Assembly (NCBI GenBank): GCA_030549175.1
Contig: JAUKUA010000001.1
Coordinates: 434,001-498,000 of the forward strand
Length of the DNA: 64,000 nucleotides
From: Lasiosphaeris hirsuta
Taxonomy: Eukaryota; Ascomycota; Sordariomycetes; Sordariales; Lasiosphaeriaceae
Direction of reading: 5' to 3'
Below, one piece after another: positions 56,520-64,000 of the stretch. The stretch's first letter is position 1; each line of letters opens with the position of its first letter. Made by a program: the position numbers and the translations under genes. Under the pieces are notes generated by a model, which did no database searches, was not told where the DNA came from, and was given only the letters and a program-made list of their open reading frames with translations.

Positions 56520-57340
56520 TTACCGCTTCACCTGGCCCTCGAGCCTTGTCCGCAGGTCATGCAGCTCCCTCACTATCTTGCTGTCGTCTCCGGCGTAGGA
56601 ATCGACCTCATCTATTCCACTCTCTCCGCTCACACCGTTCCCCCTCGCATCGCCCTTCTTGCTTGCCGGTATTCTAAGCGACAGCTCCCCGTGAACTATC
56701 CGTCGATGACGTCGAAAGTTATCGAACCGACCAAAACCCTCCGTATGCCCACGGCAATCCACCTCCGGGCAGAAGAATGAGCGGATCCTGCTGTGTACAT
56801 CCTTGGTATGCCGCGCTACGTCGTGGCGGGAATGGAACGATTGATTGCACTTTGGACTGGGTACTGTCGCCGCTGCCGTTCTCGTTGCTTGGGCTGAGAC
56901 TCTACGTTTGCTGGTCGCGGTGGCTGTGGAATGGGCGTAGTTGACTGGCCAATCGGGTGCGAGAGGTCCACGTCGAGCGACAATGATGGCAGATTGGGCG
57001 AGTATACATTTTGGAGTGGAATAATCGCGGTGCATGATGTTCGAGAATGGCTCTCATCCTGCCCACTCGGTTGTCCGTCCGTCATCAACTGGACCTCCAG
57101 CCCTGAAGCAGCCCCGATAAGAATATACTCCAAACTGTGTTGAGATCAGCAGAGCGCTACACTCACCAATATCTGAATGTATCGAGGTCCAGAAATCCTC
57201 GGCTGGGTTTGTAAAATAATCAGCCCCTTCCAGGTAGGCTTCCACAGCATGAGCCGTCGAAGCTGTTCCCGTCGATAACCATTCGGACAAGGCTCTCGTC
57301 CGGTGGGCAGAGAGCGTTAGGTGTCTAGTTCGGGGCTAAA
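56520..57340 (-). pseudogene. C2H2 zinc-finger protein, broken or unresolved structure
   Basis: The 3' part (to 56520) carries a two-finger C2H2 block: KCNQSFHSRHDVARHTKDVH and FFCPEVDCRGHTEGFGRFDNFRRHRRIVH, then an acidic tail and a short coiled segment (VRELHDLRTRLEGQV). The 5' part, in other frames, encodes AVEAYLEGADYFTNPAEDFWTSI and EYILIGAASGLEVQLMTDGQ with a Pro-rich stretch. I could not find introns of normal size linking all parts, and the 5' end lacks an ATG. Either a multi-exon gene with unusual splicing or a decayed one. Relatives are nuclear DNA-binding proteins of unknown targets. Confidence 0.5.
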
Positions 57341-58042
57341 GTCGACCGAGGGGCTTGTGCAGTAGAGTTGTGGGAGGTGTGGGAGCCTTGGAATTGTTGC
57401 CAGTGTCGTGGGAAGGCCTCGCGGCCTGAACTGCAATTGCTGTGTACGGACCAACGGAAGTGCGTTTAGAAATGAAGGTTGACAGGTACGAAATATGCTT
57501 TTAAAACAATGCTTTCCACACCGTGGCGGAGCGGGTGCCTCGACTTTTATGTTTCTGGAGCATAGGGTACTCGTCGATTGATTTGGGGCGGTCGTGTGAG
57601 CCACAGCAACCGGATCGCAGGCCGCATTGAGGCGCAGTGAGGCGGTAGGCGAGGCGGACTCCACCCCATGCCGGAAGTGCAGTCAAGCCTCAGGGCGGCT
57701 GCATTCAGTCGGTTCATAAGGCCAAGCCAGTGCTTCTGCCACCGCGGACAAGCAACCTCCTTATCGACCGCGCCCTGTCAACTGCAGAGAACCAGGCTAA
57801 GGCTTTCGCCAAGGCGTTAGGAGCTAGTACATCGTGTGCTAGTTACATTATGTACAATACATCATATAATAGTCCAAACCTACAGCTGTTACATACCTGC
57901 GGCGGGGTCAAAACCGGCTGCTTTTGAGGTAAGCATTTGATGATAGCGGTACCTTTGACACACTCGCTACGCACTGTCCATAGCTCAACTATGACTTCCG
58001 TCGGCAATTTTCCGATGTTAAAATGCGGACGTTGAACCTACA
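57341..58042. other. Intergenic
   Basis: No supportable gene; a minus-strand ORF at 57317-57664 lacks family features. Confidence 0.35.
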
Positions 58043-58305
58043 CTCTACTGTAATGGATATAAGCATTTCCAAGCGGAAGGCTGGACGAATTGTCCATGAA
58101 GTTCTGGGTGGTGGCTATTGCGGGTGCGAATGTCCCAGTTCTGGGCCCGTTGGCTAAAACTGCACCTTCTCGGAAGGCTGTGCTGTTCAATGGGCAGATA
58201 TTAGCCGAAGCTGAGCCGGGGCTGATCTGCACTGATCAAACGTGACGAAGAGTCACGTGACTCTGAGCATGGGTGGTCGTCGATTTTAGGGTGGTGAAAC
58301 AGCCG
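58043..58305. repeat. Dispersed repeat, copy B
   Basis: Aligns by eye with 31081-31386 along most of its length in the same orientation, with small gaps. No ORF. Confidence 0.75.
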
Positions 58306-58702
58306 CTGCACAGTTAAGAATCACAGTTGGACCTCACCATGTTGGTGTGAAATCGCCAGTCCCCATTAAGCTATCTAGGATCGGTGGACCTCCGCTTTTA
58401 TGGAGGTCTCTCACCAAGGAAATTCTGGCAAAAGCATTGCCAAAGGAAATCGGAAAATGTTGGTCTGCAACATGAAGAAGGTGATGAAAATTGTGGTTGT
58501 GGTTCTGGCCCAGAGGAAATCTCTAGCCCTCTTTTGTGGGTAAGCCAGACCAGAACTACGCTAGGCTATCTACCAATCAGGAGGCGCCTACCACTTTCTG
58601 GAAGGCCATTCACTCTCCCAACAGAAAGAGGTACCCCAAGTCACTGTACCTGCGCGACCCATCACATCCAGTTAATCAGCCCTCGGACCCCCATCCTGTA
58701 TT

Positions 58703-59554
58703 CTAGCTACTTGCCGTCTCCGCCTGAGAGTCGGGGATGGTGGACCTAGGGCGCGGCGGGGGCGCAGCCATGGTGAGGGTGATCAACAGCCGCTCAGGGT
58801 TGACGCGGGTTGGCGTTTCGGTGAAGGGAACCGTTGGGCTGCCGCCAGACGGAACCGCTGGGGTGCCGTCGGACGTAATCTGGGCTCTAGGTGGCGCGCG
58901 ACTAGGCGTTTGGGAAAACGGGACCGTCGGTGAGCCCTGCTCTGCGGTCTGGAGTTTCCGTCGCTGCGGTTGTGGCTCTCCGGTCGAGCTGCTGGTTACT
59001 AGCCGGTCCCGCTTTTCGCCAGCGAGAGGACCTTGGTCGGCAAGTTGCTGCGCCTTAGCACGAAATGCTATGAACCTGTCTTCTTCCAGGCCTAGGATCT
59101 CTTCTAGTAACTCGACAGCACGCTCGGGGTCAATCTTCTCTTCCTCTTCACCAGACTGGCTCGTGTCAGCTGCCTCGTCCCAAATGTCGTAGAATTTGCT
59201 GAGGTCGGTAAGCATCTGGTAGTCGCGTGCTGTTTGTGGTTTTCGTAGATTGTATAGTTGATCGGCATACTTGGGAAAAAAACTTGGATCGGGGTCTTTG
59301 GCGCCGTGGCCGTGGATGAAGATGGGTATGGCGCGGATTCGGGCTGTCGGGTTCTTGAGCCTGCTGTTGCGGGCGCGGACATCAGACTGCCTCATTGTAA
59401 CCTGCATCTCCGATATTGTCGCCTTTACATCGCGGAATTCGGCCTTTGTTTCCGCCTTGAAGGAGGCGAGATCCGACTTCACGGAGGCGATTTCCGCCCT
59501 AACGGAGGCGATCTCCGACCTCACGAATGCCTTGGTAGCTACGTCTGAACTCAT
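58703..59554 (-). CDS. Coiled-coil hypothetical protein
   Basis: Single exon, 283 residues, started at ATG 59554 (aacaATGAG); the frame upstream lacks ATG. Residues ~10-60 form a coiled coil built from short repeats (RSEIASVRAEIASVKSDLASFKAE), seen in DNA as repeated gaggcgat-ccg units. A middle part (PIFIHGHGAKDPDPSFFPKYADQLYNLRKP) is followed by an acidic helix (EEEEKIDPERAVELLEEILGL) and a Pro/Thr-rich tail with two similar PTVPF-QTP/TETP units. Similar proteins are common in filamentous fungi, often near repeats; role unknown. The frame is intact. Confidence 0.75.
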   Translation of the reverse strand: MSSDVATKAFVRSEIASVRAEIASVKSDLASFKAETKAEFRDVKATISEMQVTMRQSDVRARNSRLKNPTARIRAIPIFIHGHGAKDPDPSFFPKYADQLYNLRKPQTARDYQMLTDLSKFYDIWDEAADTSQSGEEEEKIDPERAVELLEEILGLEEDRFIAFRAKAQQLADQGPLAGEKRDRLVTSSSTGEPQPQRRKLQTAEQGSPTVPFSQTPSRAPPRAQITSDGTPAVPSGGSPTVPFTETPTRVNPERLLITLTMAAPPPRPRSTIPDSQAETASS

Positions 59555-60547
59555 TGTTGTCTTACGCGGGATCGCCTGGGATGGTGGTAGTAATGTGTGT
59601 TTTTGTGTTTTGGAGTGTTTTGGGAATTCTTTGGGAACAAGCGCGGGGAGCTTTTGGTAAGATAAAGGAATTCTGGCTAGCTGTTGGGCATTCAATCACA
59701 TGACTTCGCGGCGCGGGTTGACTCGGAGAAATGTGGGAAATTAGGCGACACGCATCACGCACACACACACGGTCGCACACAAGGTCACACTTAATCACAG
59801 TCAATTACGGTCGATTAAACAGTCAATTCAACACTGTTGCAGCGATTTAAATCGTTCAAATCAACAATAAAAGTCCCATCAACGCGATAACTATCCTCCT
59901 CTGGCACCCCTGCCGGCCCTGCCACCTGCGCGCTTACCCATAGCGCTGCGACGGCGCGTTATATACCCTCCTATTGCCAGTTAGTTCTATTGAGTGCGCG
60001 TAACAGATTCGTCCCACAAAACAGTCAAAAAAGGAAAAAAAGGCGTAATAGATAGAAATTGCGCTTCGAGCATGTAGCGTAGGTGTGACGTCAATAGGCA
60101 CGTTGATAAGGTGTGGGTATGCCAACCACAAGGTAAGTGAACCAGATAGAAGTAGGTACCGTCAGAAGCACTGCTGATGGGGTTATCAGGGGACCCTGGC
60201 TCTAGTCACGTATAATACTGCAATCATGCTATATTCCGTGATGTAGAGTAAATTGGGTAGGAACAGGAGGAGGTCAGGAATGGCTCCCGGCCTCATGCAA
60301 GGTGTAGGTGGGGCTAGGCCCGTGAGAGTGCGATTCACTGTCTATCCGGGCTAGGAGGAAGCCATTCACTGTCCTCCTGTCCTCTTATCTATATACTTAT
60401 CTACCTGGCTAGTCTACAGATACAGTTCCCGTATCAACTGCACTTTGATGGAGGTTGCAAATTGTGTGATTATATTGCTTGTCGCACCTCTCTGGCCTGC
60501 GGCCAGAGTGGTGCTAGTTATAGGAGTTCTTGTTATGATAGAGAAAG
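59555..60547. other. Intergenic
   Basis: Upstream of the coiled-coil gene: a CA-rich stretch near 59758-59800, then AT-rich sequence without genes. Confidence 0.4.
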
Positions 60548-60703
60548 TGTTGGAGGTGGTGCCCCACCTCGAGGGTGCAGGGCGCACACGCCACCTCACC
60601 TGGCTAGTGCCCTTTGGGCCACACCTAGATAGCTGTTGCAGGCCAGGGAAATCCTGGCCCGCAACACCACAGAATTGATCACCGTTGCTCTGTCTTGCCC
60701 ACA
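60548..60703 (+). repeat. Solo LTR of the Copia family
   Basis: 156-bp copy of the 23877/29302 LTR in the opposite orientation (starts TGTTGG, ends CCCACA), with a few substitutions and a ~7-bp gap. Flanks gaaag and gtaag match at four of five bases, a decayed target duplication. No internal sequence adjoins it, so it arose by LTR-LTR recombination. Confidence 0.9.
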
Positions 60704-60869
60704 GTAAGGGATGGGACAATGGCGATGACACCGGACAAACCAAACGCGAACGGCTAAGCAGGAGACAAGTTCGCCACAAGCCTGTAAGAATGCCTGAAAT
60801 AGAAAATATTTCCCCACTGCATGCCCTGGGGCTGGGGCGGATTTCTGGGTACATTAGCCGCAAAGATTC

Positions 60870-61883
60870 CTAGGACAAGCAGCCATACCTACTAAATAGT
60901 AGTGACCGGACATATACCAGGTACCCGCGGGGGTGGAGGGTCGGAGAATGCCAATCGTAGAGGTCCTGCAGACACCCATGTTCTGCATGGAGCCTGGAAC
61001 CCTGTGACCAGCACGGGCGATTTATGCTGATGGGAAGGAGTCTCGTGGGTGATCTTGATGGTGGATGAGGCAAGGGCCTTTGATGGTCAGGCACATGAGG
61101 CAGGTAACGCCCTAGATTAGTCCAGCTCTTGTCGTTGGTATGTTCCACCCGGGTTGCCGGCACAGTGAGGACTTGTTGATATAAACTTGTAAAGTCGAAC
61201 AACACCGGAGTTTTGGTGTATTGCTCTCTCCTTGCCTTGAGAAACCAGAGGTAGGCGACCCTGGCGACCCGGAACAGGATGAAGAGGATGATCATTGTTG
61301 CCCACCAACTGAGGCTACCCGCCTTGATGAACTTCCAGTACACCGAGGCCTGGACGCCTCCGTGAGCGCGGTGCTCTTCCTGATTGAACTTTCCCGAGTC
61401 CGCTCTCTCCACCACTCTAGCGTTACTTGACGACGAGGAGGCCGGGTGCTGGTTGCCAGACGTAACGACGGTCAACTGCTCCAGCTCTTCCTCATTGCTC
61501 AACAGCTCCGACTTATCTAAAGTTTTGACGTGGCCATACTTACCAACTTTAATAATCTGAGTGGCGTACCGCGTGGCAACATCCATCCGGTGCGTGACCA
61601 AAACCACCAGCCGGCCAGCTGTCAGGGACGAGGTTTTTTCGGCAAACAGGTTTCTTAGCACACTGGATGCTGTGTCGTGATCGAGTGCCGCGATGAGATC
61701 GTCTAGCAATAAGACTCTGGCAGGACTGTATATGGCCCTAGCTAAGGACACGCGTGCCCTCTAGCCTCCGGAGAAGCCCATACCGTTCTCTCTAATCATG
61801 GTAAGGTCCTGGGCGCTGAACTTCTACAGGTCGTTCCTAAGACAATAAGCTTCTATGACCGTATCGAACCTTTTCAAGTGGCG
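60870..61883 (-). pseudogene. ABC transporter (ABCC-type) pseudogene fragment
   Basis: This is the end of the first nucleotide-binding domain and start of the second membrane domain. The NBD has KFSAQDLTMIRENGMGFSGG, then RARVSLARAIYS, Walker B ARVLLLDDLIAALDHDTA and the switch histidine in LVVLVTHRMD. A linker follows (SVYWKFIKAGSLSWWATMI) with one helix before the sequence degrades. Stops: TAG at 61763-61761 replaces Gln of the SGGQ signature, and TAG at 61826-61824 replaces another Gln. Walker A, the first membrane domain and the second NBD are absent. Such pumps export drugs, toxins or conjugates; this one is dead. Confidence 0.88.
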
Positions 61884-63480
61884 GGTCTAAGCCGTCCGCT
61901 ACGATGTGATTGTGTGTTTAGAGGTATGAACCTAATATAAAATATCAGCTTCCTTACCTAAAGCGAAGCATTTTCAAAATCCTCGGACACCATAATCTCC
62001 AGGTACGGTGTAGACTTACTAAGAAGGTGCTGTAAATGGAAAGTTTAAATATTAAATAAGGTTCCTAGAATTAAGAACCACAGCCGTGAATGTAGGGTAG
62101 AAGGTGATTTTGAAGGACGAATGACGTGAATAATGTGAAAAGGTAGAGGCTGGGTCCAACGAAGTCGATACCGCTACCAAGGATGGCCGTCAAACCGATG
62201 TATTTACCGAGAAGCTGTTGAGAAGATAGACTGGTGGTAAGTCAGTCGGCTGGAACTTGATAGCTAGATCGTATACCGGACGGTGATGTTAGAGGATAAC
62301 AAGGTATCTTAGGGGATGAATAAGTAGACTGATTGAAGGCGGGTCAAGGACTAACGATAAGGAATACTGTTTAAGTAGCTTGTTGAAGAGCAATAAGTAC
62401 AGCACCATCTACAAAATTGGGAGCCGGCGATGTCGACCTGTTTTTGACACTCACACCGGCATTTTCAGCAATCGTGTAAATAAGGTATGATGCCGTTTCT
62501 TAGCGGTAAAGGGAGTAGCTGTTGCGGGGAGGAGTGCTCTTATACCTATGTAACTCGGTGTTGCTAGAGCCGAGAGCCACAGCTCCCCCTGAATCAAGTA
62601 TTAGGTGACCATTTCTCCTACATCCTTCGCCATATATTATCTGTATCGTATCCATTCCGTCGTGATCTGACTGACGTGGGAAGCTCCCTATCCGGTAATA
62701 CTATCGTAAAATATAGAGCTATCTTAACAAATCCTTTGACGTCGTTCCTTTCCAGATCCTTTGACATACATGGTAGACGAGACCGATGTCTGGGCTTAAC
62801 ACGGATGTCTAGAAGTGTATAATCCAATGACTTAGACTTAATAACGGGGATACTGTCATGAGGCGGCCTACATGGTCCAATGTCAGCTATCTGTCCCTCT
62901 ACCTCGACCTTAACGTAAGCGGCCAGGATACCGGCATCCCACACTCAAGGATGCGTCTGTAGCAGGTCTGGTTGCGGCGTTCCATTACAGATCATAGATA
63001 GGCTAACTCGAGCATACTTCTTCGACGTGAATGGCCTTCTACGTACCTAATGTATAAGCTATTTACGTAGGCTAGAGGACTATAAAGCCGGTGGCCCTAG
63101 ATAGGTTACTAAACGGCCAGCGAGGGTCGAATATCTCATACGGCTCTCGGCATAGTTATGTACGTATGGCCGGCATTGGTTGTCACATCAGCCTCGAGGT
63201 TTGGCCATGTATATAAATCGAGCATCCGAAGCGAGGAATAACGTGAGAAGAGTCCCGCAGCTCAATCTTACCTTAAATTACCTTGAACCTATAGGACAGA
63301 AGCTAGCTGTTTGCTATGCCAACCCATCGTAAGGATGACCCATGGATACAATTTATCACCAAGGACTCATGGTAATATGTAGAGTATGTGTGAGGAAGGC
63401 TAGCTCCTCCACGAAACGAATCACCTCATAGTGTCTTAACTAAAATATTATAGTTTGTGTATCCTTTACTTTACACCTTA
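61884..63480. other. AT-rich, gene-free or fully decayed
   Basis: AT- and TA-rich sequence with dense stops on all frames, consistent with heavy RIP. A minus-strand ORF at 62618-62944 (KSLDYTLLDIRVKPRHRSRLP) is open but unrecognised. Confidence 0.45.
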
Positions 63481-63557
63481 ATATGCTGTTTTGAGTCCGA
63501 TGTTGACTAGCTTGGCCAATGCCAGGCTCCGGGACTGCATTTTCATATAAGTGATCT

Positions 63558-63705
63558 CTGCAAATTTACCTAGAGCCTCCCGACCCCTTGTAAATTCCTA
63601 TGGTTCCCCGCATTCCCTAATCGCAAATTTACCTGAGCTTTCCTGACCCTTGCAAAAATTCTTCAGTCCTCCCGTAGATATCTCTTGTAAATTTACCTAG
63701 AGCTT
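63558..63705. repeat. Three spaced copies of an AT-rich 17-mer
   Basis: gcaaatttacctagagc and close variants occur near 63558, 63612 and 63686, each followed by a pyrimidine-rich run and a ttg-aaat element. Confidence 0.65.
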
Positions 63706-63725
63706 GCAAATCCCACGGCCTCCAT

Positions 63726-63771
63726 GTGGATCTAAAAATGGGACGTAGGCTTACTACATTTTTAGATCCAC
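63726..63771. repeat. 15-bp perfect inverted repeat
   Basis: GTGGATCTAAAAATG (63726-63740) pairs exactly with 63757-63771 around a 16-base loop. It could be a palindromic protein-binding site, a cruciform, or the ends of a tiny mobile element. Confidence 0.8.
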
Positions 63772-64000
63772 CTGCTTGGGCGTTGACATGTCAGCCAGCA
63801 CGTGGCAGCTGTCTGGCACTGTAGTAACTGCTCCAAATCGTCGAAATCCACGATAAAAACTGATTAAACTCAATTAATTACAGGTGCCTGTAAATCGCTC
63901 AGTTTCCAGCCTGCGACGTAAATAAAACCCCTCTTCTTCGGAGCCGGCGTAACCTATTTCCGGAGCTAACCCAATGCTATAATGCCCGTTGATACGACAT

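Overview
The window is nuclear DNA from a filamentous ascomycete (Pezizomycotina, probably a Sordariomycete). The signs are 46-136 bp GT-AG introns with ctaac/ctgac-like branch sites, monocistronic genes, and families typical of these fungi: Pth11-like receptor, STAND/NLR proteins with HeLo-like or SesB-like N-termini, 2EXR, DUF6594, ArsH and a RIP-scarred Copia element. No tRNA, rRNA or CRISPR array was seen.

Layout. 1-7 kb is ordinary: the 5' tip of an edge gene, a GH31 alpha-glucosidase and an amino-acid permease. 7-11.8 kb is a long non-coding stretch with homopolymers and a 9-bp tandem repeat. 11.8-22.2 kb holds a rhodopsin-type membrane protein, an intact HeLo-like/NACHT/ankyrin NLR, a small frameshifted gene, a decayed gene and a multi-pass membrane protein. 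23.9-29.5 kb is a complete Copia retrotransposon (163-bp LTRs, GATTA target-site duplication, minus strand) with a broken interior. After it come an HNH-nuclease fragment, an LTR-like relic and a dispersed repeat. 31-37.5 kb has a 2EXR protein and a SesB-type NLR pseudogene with ten in-frame stops. 38.7-42.8 kb has a Cys-rich membrane protein, then an arsenic locus: an MFS gene and an ACR3 arsenite pump, both truncated at one junction, followed by an intact arsH. 45.3-52.7 kb is the most unusual part: a TPR-CHAT protease gene and a caspase-like protease gene transcribed away from each other from a shared ~1 kb spacer. 53-64 kb holds a DUF6594 gene, a zinc-finger remnant, a coiled-coil protein, a solo LTR of the same Copia family, an ABC-transporter pseudogene and an AT-rich, gene-free end.

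How it fits together. The NLRs, CHAT and caspase-like genes are all self/non-self or cell-death families. They sit among transposon debris, with internally homogenised repeats and nearby dead relatives, so the window looks like a fast-evolving allorecognition/cell-death region. The paired clan CD proteases (CHAT plus caspase-like) with a recently duplicated repeat array are the best candidate for an undescribed system. Most stops in the pseudogenes fall at expected Gln or Trp codons, as repeat-induced point mutation (C to T) would produce. Exon joins are my reading of splice signals and frame; there is no transcript evidence.
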